Assembly (NCBI GenBank): GCA_032622095.1
Contig: CP136064.1
Span: 128,453,605-128,517,604 of the forward strand
Source: Siphonodentalium dalli
Taxonomy: Eukaryota > Mollusca > Scaphopoda > Gadilida > Siphonodentaliidae
Reading direction: 5' to 3'
DNA: 64,000 nt
The notes under the pieces were generated by a model that searched no databases, was not told where the DNA came from, and saw only the letters and a program-made list of their open reading frames with translations. Numbering within the stretch: the first letter of the stretch is position 1; each line of letters opens with the position of its first letter. A program made the position numbers and the translations under genes. Below are positions 1 through 11,782 of the stretch, in pieces.

Positions 1-325
1 GAAAGCGACAAAACATCTGGCTGCGCACACAGATCACCACGCGAGGGAACCGCGGGAACCGCCGAAAGCGACAAAACACCTGTTGCACACACAGATCACC
101 ACGCGAGGGAACCGCCGAAACCGCCGAAAGCGACAAAATCAAACGAAATCTCGTTTCATTATTTCGCTTTCGGCGGTTCTGTCTTTTGATTTTCTCGCCT
201 CGATGAAAGCGCCGAAAGCGAAATAATCAAACGAGATTTCGTGGCGAGGGAACCGCGGAAAGCGAAATAATCAAACGAGATTTCGTTTCATTTTGGCGGT
301 TTCGGCGGTTTCGTCGCGACACCCG
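1..325. repeat. GC-rich modular repeat, copy 1
   Basis: The stretch is built from reshuffled modules: CCGCCGAAAGCGA, GCGAGGGAACCGC, AAACGAGATTTCGTTT and GAAATAATCAAACGAG, occurring on both strands. ACACAGATCACCACGCGAGG occurs twice near the start. It is clearly richer in G and C than the DNA after 330. The same modules return at 53290-53520 in the opposite overall orientation. Open frames across it, such as one ending near 271, come from the repeat. The repeat may continue to the left of the window. Confidence 0.8.
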
Positions 326-619
326 GAACATGCCGGTAAACCGACCAGTTTAGCGAATGAAGATGCAACGCAGTAGCACCTGAAAGAAAAACATAGCATA
401 TGAAACCACGGCTTATAAACGGTGTCTCGTATTAAAACGAATGGGAATATCATACTAGTAAATAAATCAAATCGATATAAAACATGCAGTTTCTAGAAAT
501 ATGCGTACGTCTACGAATAAGCTGGCACTTTCCCCTCAATGAGATACGTAGACTTTAGTGTAATTTTAACTTTCTAAATACAGGAACCCCAAAGGGACGT
601 ATATAAAGTTACCCCTTGC
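326..619. other. No feature seen
   Basis: AT-rich DNA between two repeats. I see no gene, splice-flanked open frame or structured repeat. Confidence 0.5.
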
Positions 620-670
620 GATAAGTGGGTAGACTGTATGTCTATAAACGGGGGGCGAGGGTGCTTGCCC

Positions 671-1025
671 ATATGGGGCGCCATCCCTGCAAATATTCGT
701 TTTCGGAGATATCTCCTCGTAATTCGGATATATCTCCTCCTTTTCGTGGAGATATCTCCTTGGAATTGCAATTCCTAGCAGATATCTGCTTGGACTATGG
801 TCCATTATGGAGATATCTCCTTGGATCCAAGGAGATATCTGCTTGGATTATGGAGATATCTCCTTGGATCCAAGGAGATATCTCCTCGCAACTACGAGAT
901 CTCCATATTCCAAGCAGATATCTCATTGAAACCGAGGAGATATCTCCATATGTGCGAGCAGATATCTGCTTGGACCCAAGGAGATATCTCCGAAAACGAA
1001 TATTTGCAGGGATGGCGCCCCATAT
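671..1025. repeat. Foldback built of GGAGATATCTCC palindromes
   Basis: The ends, 671-716 and 980-1025, are a perfect 46-bp inverted repeat. Between them the 12-bp palindrome GGAGATATCTCC and its variants (GCAGATATCTGC, GGATATATCTCC) recur about every 20-30 bp, joined by spacers such as TTGGATCCAA that are themselves palindromic. Because the units read similarly on both strands, open frames of about 90-150 residues arise in several frames and encode repetitive RRYL/DIS-like strings; I do not regard them as genes. It resembles a MITE with internal short palindromic repeats. Confidence 0.85.
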
Positions 1026-1029
1026 GCCC

Positions 1030-2220
1030 ATGTATGAATTCAAGGGCCCGCTATTCAATTTTGGCAACGATGTTCAGGAAGGGTGAGAAAATATGGTCGA
1101 ATACGCTGATGATCATTCACATGAATCAGTAATAATTAATGAGTGGGTGTCATCCCTTAATTACCCCTGGATCTTGAATACAAGATAGAATAGAACTGCG
1201 AATACTATACGTACCATGCAGTTAAGAAACTATATACATGTAGTATAGAATACTATTCGATAGTTATCTCATACTAATATCACAATTTTCACAAGTACCA
1301 CTTAACAGAGGGGTATTACTATACCGGTATATGAATTCCGCGTACATCTTGAAATTGGCCTGAAAATAGGGGAGTGATTCCCTCATTAACGGTCGTTGCA
1401 AATTATTGGGGACATACGTTAATTGCGATACCTGTAAATAACGATTTCGTGGTTTCCATTATTTGGTATGGGAAACCGAAATATTTGTTAGCAGGCCTTT
1501 CGATCCTCATAATCTCATTGTTTTATTTCATATATAATGGGCTTATATTTGTGAGTATATATTGACTGGAATTTTGCATTACTTGTGCTTTTACTTGCGT
1601 TTCGAACGTTGGTTACAATATATCGCAATTTCAATATCGTATATACTGAACACGAGCTCTTTGTTGTTGCCGCACAGGGTGTGTGCGTGGAAATCTGAGC
1701 GACAGCATCATCTACCACAATCGAATCAAGCAATAATAAATAATTATGGTTGAGTTTATATATATTCTTGGAGCCTCTCAGGTTTCCTTATTCATATACA
1801 GGGCCCATATTTAGAGGACACTATATTAGAGTTCCTTGTTGAATATTAAAGCATATAGTTTCTCATCTCTAAAATACTTGTGAATGAATATACCACATAT
1901 GTGGCGTGATCATAATTGACGAATAATCTATTATAGGATCTGAAATCCAAATATCAGTGAATAGTATATAGACACAGGGGCAATATACATAAGCTTCTGA
2001 TCGACACAAAAGCACACCAAGATGGCCATCTCAATACCTAAAGTACTATACGTCAGGAGAGTACGTCTTATATTGATAGTACTTAATAGGGGACCTGTGG
2101 TTCAATCTACTTCGACAGAATAGGTTATATATTTACTATTCCATGGAAATGGAATGTAAATCATTTGTGTAGCCGACACATAATGTAAGATTATTGCCAG
2201 TAATCATGAAAATCTGAGAA
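1030..2220. other. AT-rich DNA, no gene seen
   Basis: Only short open frames without domain signatures are present, including a hydrophobic frame near 1374-1565 that looks accidental. No tandem or inverted repeat stands out. Confidence 0.5.
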
Positions 2221-2225
2221 TTCGG

Positions 2226-2750
2226 TAGATCATGCCATGAATCTCTACTTTAGCTACGCCCATATAGAGATCATACTCCACTAGTACACAACCTGGGAAC
2301 GTTTTGATGTTGTGACAGGGAAGTTTATAACATTGAAAAGGCAGTGCAGGTAATATATTTCTTAGTTATTACCTGTTCCTTAATAATGTAATTCGAAATT
2401 GCATGATTTAAGTATCTTAATTATTTGTGAGCGATTTGGTTTTGCTTTGCTTACAATTTTGGGAATTTATCCCAGGTAATTAATTCACTTGTTTATAAAG
2501 TTTATTGCGATATCGGCTCACAAAAAAAGCATGTAATCTTGAGCTGGGACCACCCCCTAATTTGAAGTAGATTAAGGAACAAGTATTAACAAAGACATAT
2601 ATTCTATACCTTGTTTGTTCAATGTTATATTATAAAGTTCCCTGTCAGAACATCAAAAGGTTCACAAGTTTTTTGTGAACCTTTTGATGTCTGACAGGGA
2701 ACTGGTGTAATATGTAGTTGGAGTAGAGATTCATGGCATGAATGATCTAA
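2226..2750. repeat. Nested inverted-repeat element
   Basis: The outer pair, AGATCATGCCATGAATCTCT at 2227-2246 and its near-complement around 2723-2746, flanks inner copies of GTTTTGATGTTGTGACAGGG (2301-2320) and a strong hairpin at 2636-2703. The hairpin arms, 2636-2667 and 2673-2703, differ by one indel and leave a 5-nt loop. This is the architecture of a MITE with a foldback inside. No coding potential is seen. Confidence 0.6.
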
Positions 2751-4589
2751 GAGTTTGGATACTTTTTATATAACATTACTGTAAATTACTTCCGTTACCC
2801 AAAATGGATTTGGCTGTAGGGTCACTAGGGTGCATGTACATGTGCCATGTATTTAACTGGATGATTAATCCCATGTATTAGTTTAAGCCTACCCATTCAT
2901 CTGAACGAATGTTCAGCTAATAAGTCCTACTCATTCTGACTTCTTGTCGAATTTCCCTATATGAATGAATGGGATTCCATAGCATTTCTCTGCTCGCCAT
3001 CTGCGTATTGGATATACAGTGCTTAACCAGGTCTAGGTGAAGACTATTCAAGAACCAAAAACTTTATAGGGTCGACACCTACTCAGATAAATTCAATACA
3101 ACATCAATGGCCAACCTCTGTTAAACTTAACCCGTTGTCTTTGACCAGTAGTTCCCTTATGATATACATTATGTTCAAATGTTACCAAGTGATTACTGTA
3201 AACAAAAGAATATGAATCATCCTGCACTTTTATTATCTGTTTGTTTCTGTCATCTGCTTACTTATTTCTTCAACATCCCTCCGGATGACGCCCTCCAATA
3301 GACCATTCCAATCTACATTGTAGTACTGAGCAGGATACTTCATTCAGTAAAGAAAGAGTAATTTAAACAGACATGGCTCATTCAGATTTGGAGGGAATGA
3401 AAACAAAATATTGACATATAGGCTTCATATTATGGTCTGAATGGCACTTGCCATAGTCACAGCCATTTTCAAATTTTCTCCAAAAGTCAGACATACGTTC
3501 TTTATTTCTACCATATCAGGAATAGATTAACACCGAATGCACTTTTCTGTTCCATGTTGTGCAAATGGCTTCTTTTTTTTTGGGTTCCAAACACCGTGTT
3601 CACAATTGCATTTTTCATCAGTTCAATGCGTCTCTTAGGGTTACAGCATGCTCATAGAAAGGTGGTTCAGATATTTATCAACCTGTTTCAATACCAAGAA
3701 AAAGTCAAAACCAAATAATATTATCTGTATTTTGGAGCGCAAAACGCCATGTGGCTTTGAGAATATGGAGAAAAAATTTGGTCAATTACAGACATCTCCT
3801 TATTATTTAAATTTTATTTGTTTTCATGCCGATAAAGTTTTTATTTTTGGGAAAACAGATTCATACAAGTACAAATGAGCAAAAAATAAACAATTAACAC
3901 TTTGTTCAACTAATTCCATTCACTGGAAGGGGTGGGGTCTAACGACATGCTCCTATATTTGAGCTGCTATACATAATGGTAGTATACAAGAGACTCTTGT
4001 AAGCTATCATCACTTATAGCCGATATATATACATGTAAGAACAGTGCTTAAAGGCTGTGTGGAGTGGGGTGGGTTTAGCAAGTCCCTGCGCCCCAAGTAA
4101 TAATATCATAGTTCCAGTCATACAAATTTGAATTTTATATTATTGAATCAATCTCAACTACTTGAATTTAAATTTTAGTGTGTGTGCTCAGAGCCTTTGC
4201 ATATATTACATTAATGGAACTTCAATACTATATGTTGGAAAATGTGTAACTGAAATGAAGGTGAATAAATGATATCTGAATACACCCATATTCACCAGTA
4301 TAATAACAGACTCAGTAAGAAAAACGTCTGCCATTTACAAAGTTAAATTTTAGCTGCTATATTTTATAATATTATTTGTATTTTGCTTTCATCCTCAAAT
4401 TCTTTCATTTGTTGCAGTGTTCCTGCTGAACACCTGGCTAATGACATTTTAAACTGGTGACATTAAATAAGACATCTATTAACACAGCCTCTAATAAATA
4501 GGAACTTGTGGCAAAAGTAAATAATTTTTTCCCTAACATTTTCAAGAAACTGGGACAGAAATGTTAATATTTTTAGAGAAATATTTATT
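2751..4589. other. AT-rich DNA, no gene seen
   Basis: A lysine- and asparagine-rich open frame at 3648-3878 has no recognisable domain and ordinary AT-rich composition. No repeat structure is evident. Confidence 0.45.
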
Positions 4590-5640
4590 GAAAATCTATT
4601 TTAACAAGACAGTCAATGACTGTGGGGTCGCTCACCAGACTGCAAAGACTGATAAGACTGGGACTCTGGAGACCAAAACAGTCAGCACTTTTCATAATCA
4701 CTTTAAAAGAAGTAGATTTAAACAGGATATGTGGCTAGAGAGACTTCAAGTATGTAGCTTGGTGAAAATCCAATTTGAAATTGCCAACTGTACACTACTG
4801 ATCACCCCCCTCATCCAGCTCAACAAGTCCCCTCCCGACCGGGCTCCAGACTCCCAAGTCTTAGGTTGGAATTTCACAACCGACACCTCAAACTTTCTCA
4901 ATTGTTGGAAATTTCCAATCTCACAAGCGCCTTTTTCTAAAACCATTTAAACATGTTTGAAGCCCAATTATCCATGGACCCAAAACACAATACATGTATG
5001 TCAGACCAATCAGTCAGGTGGTTCCAAGGTAGATGTTTTAATGAATTTGGTATTTCGATGATTTTATTGGACACAAAAGTGTTAACTCCCCATAGCCTGC
5101 CATTTCTTGACAGGTTGACCTCATTTTAACAAATCTGAATCTCAGTCACTAAAGGATCCTCCTGATTCCTCCATACTATATGTATTAAAGCTAAATAGTC
5201 CAAACTCTCTTGAGAAGACATTTTAAGAATTACTATAGAGACATATAGTTATGTCCCTGGTCCCACGGTGGGACCAGGGACATAACTATATGTCTCTATA
5301 GTAATTCTCCCACCCTATTTAACCTGGTGACCCCATCTGAATAAATTTGAATCCCAGACACCAAAGAACCCTTCATACATATCATAAATATCAGTAAAAT
5401 AGACCTGATGGTCCTTGTGAAGGAAGCATATTAAGAGGGAAACTGTCCCTCGCTTGGCCCCTATTTGACCAGGTGACCCCATTAAAAAAAATCTGCATTG
5501 CAGTCAAGGAAGAACATTCCATTCTATATAAGCCAACTAGTTCTTGCAAACATATTTTAAGAATTACTATGTAGTGAAATAGTTAAGTCTCTTGCTCTGG
5601 CCTTATTTGACTTTGTGATCCCATTTTCACAAAGGATAAG
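4590..5640 (+). repeat. Dispersed element E, copy 1, first part
   Basis: The sequence matches, on the opposite strand, the DNA at 42555-44200. Shared blocks include GACTGGGACTCTGGAGACC (about 4657-4675), CCAGGTGACCCCATT-like text, and TTAAGAATTACTAT followed by TAGTTATGTCC. The last block recurs at about 5226, 5567 and 7284 as an internal unit of roughly 200-350 bp. Open frames here, 4561-4950 (+) and 4746-4946 (-), fall in repeat sequence and have a counterpart in the other copy. The element appears interrupted by the insertion at 5647-6605. Confidence 0.65.
5226..5308. repeat. Perfect 41-bp-arm hairpin
   Basis: Arms 5226-5266 and 5268-5308 are exact reverse complements with a single unpaired G at 5267. 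It is an inverted duplication of a piece of element E that occurs once in normal form elsewhere, so it probably arose by a local inversion-duplication rather than as a separate transposon. Confidence 0.9.
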
Positions 5641-5646
5641 AATTAA

Positions 5647-6605
5647 CTTCCCCAGTTGAAGTTGGTGATATTCACCCATTGGGCACCTCATTTATGAATT
5701 TTATCTTCTGCAAATTAGGGGATATAGAAACTTCCTAGAAGGGAAATTTAACTAACAACAATGTAAATTTGATACTATAGATACTTCCCAGAAGATGAGG
5801 CCTAAGCAGAATGAGGTCTCCAGAGGGTGAATTTGGTGATGCTAGCCTGCTGTGCGGGATAGCATCACAAAAAGCGTGTCTGTTTCTACATTGTGCATGC
5901 CTGGCCTCAAGCAACACAATGTATTATACAATCAAGCCTTGAAATAGTGTGATAGTGTGTCTGTCATTTGCAGAATGAGGTCCCCAGAGAGTGAATTTAG
6001 TGACGCTAAATTCACCCTCTGGGGACCTCATTCTGATAAGGCCCTCAACTGCTATGGAAGATCTAGAATAAAATTGAATTTCCCCAGTTGAAGTTGGTGA
6101 TGTTCACCCATTGGGCCCCTCAATTATGAATTTTATCTTCTGCAAATTAGGGGATATAGAAACTTCCTAGAAGGGAAATTTAACTAACAACAATGTAAAT
6201 TTGATACTATAGATACTTCCCAGAAGATGAGGCCTAAGCAGAATGAGGTCTCCAGATGGTGAATTTGGTGATGCTAGCCCGCTGTGTGGGATAGCATCAC
6301 TAAAAGCATGTCTGTTCCTACATTGTGCATGTCTGGCCTCAAGCAACACAATGTATTATACAATCAAGCCTTGAAATAGTCTGTCTGTTATTTGCAGAAT
6401 GAGGTCCCCAGAGGGTGAATTTAGTGACGCTATCCTGCACAGCTTCACAGAAGATGAGGCCTAAGCAGAATGAGATCTTGAGACTCTAGATACTTCCCAG
6501 AAGATGAGGCCTAAGCAGAATAAGGTTCTCAGAGGGTGTATTTGGTTATGCTAGCCTGCTGTGTGGAGCAACCCCCTGAATTCACCCTCTGGGAACCTCA
6601 TTCTA
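5647..6605. repeat. Insertion with 432-bp direct duplication
   Basis: A unit beginning AACTTCCCCAGTTGAAGTTG is present twice, near 5647 and 6079, at a 432-bp period with high identity, followed by a scrambled third part to about 6605. The motif GAATGAGGTCCCCAGAGGGT and its complement recur at the sub-boundaries (5973, 6012, 6397, 6580) and look like terminal inverted repeats. Two near-identical 60-residue minus-strand frames (5735-5917 and 6167-6349) are products of the duplication, not genes. Confidence 0.8.
5972..6034. repeat. 29-bp-arm hairpin
   Basis: Arms 5972-6000 and 6006-6034 pair with one mismatch around the 5-nt loop TGACG. It sits at the junction of the two duplicated 432-bp units, as expected of abutting terminal inverted repeats. 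Confidence 0.85.
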
Positions 6606-7016
6606 CAAATGCCAGACACTCTTAATTCAAACTTGGAGAAAATGAAATTAATCTGATTTTAATGACCACTGAGTGATAATGTAAACAACAAGGGTGCTTC
6701 ATTGATAACACCATTAATCTCAGTTAAATTACAAATGACATGAATTACACTCTCTGTGGATGGAAAGCACTATGGCACAGCAGATGTTATCTACCCATCT
6801 GCCAGTTGTATAAATATGTGTCCATCAGAGCACATGGGTGGCTTGCTGTAGTAGAGAATACAAGGATTTAAAGTCATTTACTGAACATTTCTGTACATCT
6901 GTCTGTTCCTGATTTCTCCCAAACCCCTGATTTCAACCAAATATAGTGGAGTGACTAGAGGTACCTCCCTTCCCCTCCCAAAGATGTAATGTCATAGGTT
7001 GTTCAAAATTTTAATG

Positions 7017-7140
7017 AGTTTTTTTTTTTAAATAAAATATTTTATTTAATAAAAACAAAATTATTTATTAAAAATAAAATATATATATATATTTTTTTTT
7101 TTTTTTGGTTAAATTGAGCAATAAGTTAAATTGAAAAAAA
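7017..7140. repeat. A/T low-complexity tract
   Basis: Runs of T, AATAAAATATTTTATT palindromic text, (AT)n and another T run follow one another. A similar poly-T plus ATTGAGCAA-type block lies in the opposite orientation near 42147-42200, so the tract is part of element E. Confidence 0.8.
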
Positions 7141-7521
7141 ATTTCAAAAATTCAGATTTATGTCCATAGCCCCACCCACATTTGACCCAGTGACCTCATT
7201 TGAACAAATCTGAACCAGTCACCCAAGGTACCCTCATACCAAATATGAACCCATTCGGCCCGACAACTTCAGAAAAGAAGTCGTTTTAAGAATTACTATG
7301 TGGAAAAATAGTTATGGTCCTGACATCAAAACTATTTGACTTGGTGACCTCATTTGAACAAATCTGAATGAGAGTCACCTAGGGAACATCCACACCAAAT
7401 ATGAACCAATTCGGTATGATAGTTTCAGAGGAGAAGATGTTTTTAAAAAAGTTGACAGACAGACGGACAGACGTAATGACTATAGCTCCACCGGAGACTT
7501 TGTCTCAGGTGAGCTAAAAAC
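7141..7521 (+). repeat. Element E, copy 1, 3' part
   Basis: Two units of TTTGAACAAATCTGAA...CCAAATATGAACC...TTTTAAGAATTACTATG lead into GACAGACAGACGGACAGACG (7452-7471) and end in CTCAGGTGAGCTAAAAA. This closing block is typical of a very common bivalve repeat. It matches 42555-42600, read as its complement. Confidence 0.75.
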
Positions 7522-8417
7522 TCCATGTTTCTCCTGTGCTTTTGGCAATAATAATGCAAACTTGACTTCAAAACTATTTTCAAGCCATATGTTTTGTTGT
7601 TGCTATTGTTGGGAATAGAGCATCTTTAGTGTTGAGAATTATGTAAATCCCATTCTTGTAATTAGATCCTATGAGAATTCATTCAAAATAATATGTGCAA
7701 CAAAATAGACCTGTCTTCAATATAAAATTTTGTGGAACATAAATTTAAAACATAAAGGTGGTTCCAATTCTTTGTTCTACAATTTCCTAGGGGTATCTAA
7801 TTTTTAACTATTTAATTATGTTCATGAAGTATCAATCTTATTCTTCCTGTAGACCACCAAATTGCAATATGAAAAAAAGTCAAAAAATTAAGATGAATTG
7901 AAATTATTTTATTTTTCAACAAAACATTTATCAATACAAAACTCTACATATGTATATTAAACATTAGACTACAAACATAAGAATATATAGAAATTATCTG
8001 TAGAATATATATAAATAGATATAAAATATTAATTATTGAACTAGACTCTAGTCCTATTTCTACAATAAATATATAATCAAAATTTCAAATCATTTGAAAT
8101 GTTAAACTTCCACAGACTATCAGAGAACATTTGAAATATACAGGCCACTTTTATATGAGGTAAGCTAACTCATTAATCTAGGCGATGAATGTAATAATAA
8201 TGGCTTTAATAACTATTGAATTGTGTTGTTTTTGTCACAATTCGGAAAACAGGAAAAACAAGTGCAGTGCCAAGCATGGAATATGCTCAGTTTAGAATGT
8301 GGGTATAGCTAAGCTATAATACTCCAGGCACATCAGACATGAAAGTGGAAAAGTAAGGAAATAAATCGGGGAAAGCTGATTTAAAAAATATTATTTAGAC
8401 CATAACATCGCGGACGA
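7522..8417. other. AT-rich DNA, no gene seen
   Basis: Very AT-rich sequence without a domain-bearing open frame or clear repeat structure. Confidence 0.5.
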
Positions 8418-9502
8418 GTCACGAAAAGTCCCCTAAAATCCAAGTTGAGCTTTTTGAGTTACATTATTTTTTCCATATAATAAAAAAAAAAAATATTTTT
8501 CACAATCATGAAACATAATTATACAAAAGGCACTCAATATTGTTCGATACACAGTTCTTGAACAAAAGACACCCATTCAAAGGGAAACTTCAAATAAATT
8601 TTGCAGATATGGATATGAAATAAAACACGGAGCCAAAACAATGACGATTTTGAGGGCATACTGTTGTATTCGATGTCAGATTTCTCGGGCTTCTCAAAAC
8701 ATAGACGCGAGCTATCTATTTTAAAAACTGCACAGACACCACTCCATCGCTATAATAGGAATTAGCAAGTATGCGTATCATAAGTGGTCAAAACTTCTAA
8801 AAACATAACCCTACCCCCCAAAACTGGTTATCAATGATCTGGTCGTATTTTGCTGTTCTATTTTGTCTAATCTAGTCATATGAATTACGCAGTTATTCCA
8901 GTTTATGTGAAATGTGAGTACGAGAACGAATATAGTGACACGATCAGAATAATACAATCGCGGTCATAAATGGCCACAAACAACAAGCCAAGCCAAGATG
9001 AAAGCAACATACTGGATAACTACCTAGTAGGTAAAATACGTATGAGTAATATACAAGTAATATACGTTCAGGTTCTGTTTAGTCGGGCCAAGTTAAATAA
9101 TTCAGAAAAAATTGCCTTATTCTTCCGTTTCTAACCATTGTATGAGACCTTGCTTTTCGCTGTATATCTCGCAAGATATTTTAGAGAGAATTCGTACATC
9201 CCCGATTAAATGTTTCTCTTATACTCTGAAATAATTCTCCCTCACATATTTCGAGCTGTTGTCACTCTTATGCGATTAGCTATTAAATTTTGGTGGCCAT
9301 TTTGAGACGTACATTCTACTTATATGGTTCACGACTAAGCATTGTTTGTATATACCTCAATGTATTATGAATTTGGAATTAATTGATCTACACATGACTG
9401 CATTCACATATGGCCTGATGGAAATGCTTCAGAATTTGAACCACTCCGAAAAATCAAGATATCTCAGAAAGCTCAACTCTGATTTTAGGGGACTTTTGTG
9501 AC
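8418..9502. mobile_element. Non-autonomous DNA transposon, ~1.1 kb
   Basis: Terminal inverted repeats of about 41 bp lie at 8418-8458 and 9463-9502. They differ by one indel and about three substitutions and share AAAGTCCCCTAAAATC. The interior has no transposase and only short open frames. I cannot define a convincing target-site duplication, so the superfamily is open. Confidence 0.7.
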
Positions 9503-9569
9503 GTTCATAAACATGAAACCCATTGCAAAGGGATTGACTATTTCCTTCATATTGGTCTATCACTATATA

Positions 9570-9615
9570 CGAGTGGCCGATCACGATCGGCAGATGTTTA
9601 ACCCATTTCTTGTCG
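9570..9615. repeat. Dispersed repeat with GGCCGATC palindrome, copy 1
   Basis: GGCCGATCACGATCGGCAGA followed by TGTTTAACCCAT matches 31233-31270, where the core is the perfect 16-bp palindrome GCCGATCATGATCGGC. One substitution separates the two cores. Confidence 0.65.
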
Positions 9616-9718
9616 GTAGTATTTTATTGCCATGATGGGAATCATAATCAAGAGTTTTGATGTTAAATTATATGTTATGATCTAAATTAGTATAGACAAA
9701 TGTGCATAATAATCCAAA

Positions 9719-10506
9719 CTAGAGGTGTGACTGTCCCAATGGGACTACGGATACCCCCCTGTTTTTAAAATACTAAGATGTTTCACATGTCAGTAAACAT
9801 TTAGTTAAAATAATAAAATAACAGTTCCCATTGCAGGTGTACAACCATAACCCTAATCTTAAACCTATTGACCGAAAAATGTAGGAATAAAAGCTTGAAC
9901 AAAATTATGTATGTTGCGAAAAACTTTCTAAGTCGAAAAAGGGGAATAACTCCACACAAAAAATGTCGGACAGACGTCATAATCAGAGGTGCACAGGTTC
10001 CCATGGTACTAAATATCAGTGCCAACATTAAAAAACATTGACCGAAAAATGTAGGAATAAAAGCTCGGACAAAATTATGCATGTTGCAAAAAAAAATTCT
10101 AAGTCGAAAAAGGGGGATAACTCCACCAAAAAATGTCGGACAGACATCATAATCGCAGGTGCACAAGTTCCCATGGTACTAAATATCTGTGCCACGTTTT
10201 AAAAAAATTGACCGAAAAATGTAGGAATAAAAGCTCAGACAAAAGTATACATGTTGCGAAAATTTTCTAAGTCGAAAAAGGGGGGATAACTCCACCAAAA
10301 ATAGTCCGACAGACGTCGTAATCGCAGGTGCACAGGTTCCCATGGTGGTTGATGTCTGTGCCAAGTTTCACGGAAATTGATCAAAAAACGACTGAGAAAA
10401 ACTCCGGACAAATTTGTGTCCACGGACGGACGACGGACGACAGACGGACGGACGGACAAGCTGACTCCAGTATACCCCCCCCTAACTTCGTTGCGGGGGG
10501 TATAAC
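9719..10506. repeat. Tandem-core element D, unit 1
   Basis: This 787-bp unit is followed head to tail by a second. Inside it, a 170-bp core starting at ACCGAAAAATGTAGGAATAA repeats at 9871, 10041 and 10211, with a degenerate fourth copy. After the core come a GACGGACG-rich tract (about 10426-10455) and a hairpin 10471-10504 whose stem is TATACCCCCC/GGGGGGTATA. Minus-strand frames across it simply read the core three times. The plan is that of bivalve pearl-type or Helitron-like non-autonomous repeats. Confidence 0.85.
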
Positions 10507-11290
10507 TAGAGGTGTGACTGTCCCAATGGGACTACGGATACCCCCCTGTTTTTAAAATACTAAGATGTTTCACATGTCAGTAAACATTTAGTTAAAATAA
10601 TAAAATAACAGTTCCCATTGTAGGTGTACAACCATAACCCTAATCTTAAACCTATTGACCGAAAAATGTAGGAATAAAAGCTTGGACAAAATTATGTATG
10701 TTGCGAAAAAAATTCTAAGTTGTAAAAGGGGAATAACTCCACCAAAAAATGTCGGACAGACGTCATAATCGCAGGTGCACAGGTTCCCATGGTACTAAAT
10801 ATCAGTGCCAAGATTAAAAAACATTGACCGAAAAATGTAGGAATAAAAGCTCGGACAAAATTATGAATGTTGCAAAAAAAGTTTCTAAATAAAAAAAGGG
10901 GGATAACTCCACCAAAAAATGTCGGACAGACGTCATAATCGCAAGTGCACAAGTTCCCATGGTACTAAATATCTGTGCCACGTTTTAAAAAAATTGACTG
11001 AAAAATGTAGGAATAAAAGCTCGGACAAAAGTATACATGTTGTGAAAATTTTCTAAGTCGAAAAAGGGGGGATAACTCCACTAAAAAAAGTCCAACAGAC
11101 GTCATAATCGCAGGTGCACAGGTTCCCATGGTGGTTGATGTCTGTGCCAAGTTTCACGGAAATTGATCAAAAAACAACTGAGAAAAACTCCGGACAAATT
11201 TGTGTCCACGGACGGACGGACGACGCCGACGGACGTACAAGCTGACTCAAGTATACCCCCCCCCTAACTTCGTTGCGGGGGGTATAATTA
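10507..11290. repeat. Tandem-core element D, unit 2
   Basis: A near-identical copy of the preceding unit at a 787-bp offset, with cores near 10658, 10827 and 10997, a GACGGACG tract near 11209-11236 and a terminal hairpin at 11252-11286. Scattered substitutions separate the copies, so the duplication is recent but not brand new. Confidence 0.85.
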
Positions 11291-11683
11291 TTGGAATTTA
11301 TGGGTCAAAAGAGAAGGGTTAATATAACATCTAAACTATAGAGCCTGTCACCACTATCATCGTGTAAGCAGTTCTATTTATGTTTTTGCAAATTGCCATG
11401 TGAGATATACAAATAATAGTTATTTAATGATGGCATTGTTAAAAGGGGTTAAAACATCTATCTTGGCCCTGTTTGACCACTTTTGTAATAAAATCGCCAG
11501 CTTTTGTAGTAAAGTGAGGTCTCTGCATTTGTAATAAAAATTGTCAGCTTTTGTAATAAAAAAATCTTGTCTCCACTGTTGTAATAACAAAATTACAGCT
11601 TTTGAAGTAAACCGACTCAGTTTTTATGGGCGAGGAATGATTTTCATGACAAAGTCACAATGATAACCCATAGCAGCTATCGC

Positions 11684-11782
11684 CATTACGAGTGTGACGT
11701 GTACCAGGAGGCACTTAATGAGTCCAGTTCCGTGCCTAAGCATAAGAGAACACACATAGGTGATCAATCATATGAGTATAAT
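11684..11782 (+). pseudogene. Decayed C2H2 zinc finger, + strand
   Basis: The frame starting at 11684 reads HYECDVYQEALNESSSVPKH, then KRTHIGD. This is a C2H2 finger in which the first Cys (11693-11695) and both His (11741-11743, 11753-11755) survive with correct spacing, but the second Cys has become Tyr (TAC at 11702). The residues after the last His resemble a TGE-type linker. Metal binding would be lost. It mirrors the minus-strand copy at 12169-12245. Confidence 0.75.

Noticed and set aside
625-1132. Overlapping frames of 153, 111 and 90 residues on both strands
   Set aside because: They are translations of the GGAGATATCTCC palindromic repeat; both strands encode similar strings, as expected of palindromes.
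4746-4950. Frames with a shared KxEVSVVxFQ-like string also seen near 43850
   Set aside because: The similarity follows from both lying in copies of dispersed element E; indels break the frame between copies.
7452-7471. GACAGACAGACGGACAGACG and other GACGG tracts as CRISPR-like or enhancer arrays
   Set aside because: They are tetranucleotide microsatellites at fixed positions in tandem-core repeats; no regular spacers are present.
9801-10952. Minus-strand frames with repeated MGTCAP.I.TSVRHF.. motifs
   Set aside because: They read the 170-bp core of the tandem-core element two or three times, with no start, splice or domain evidence.
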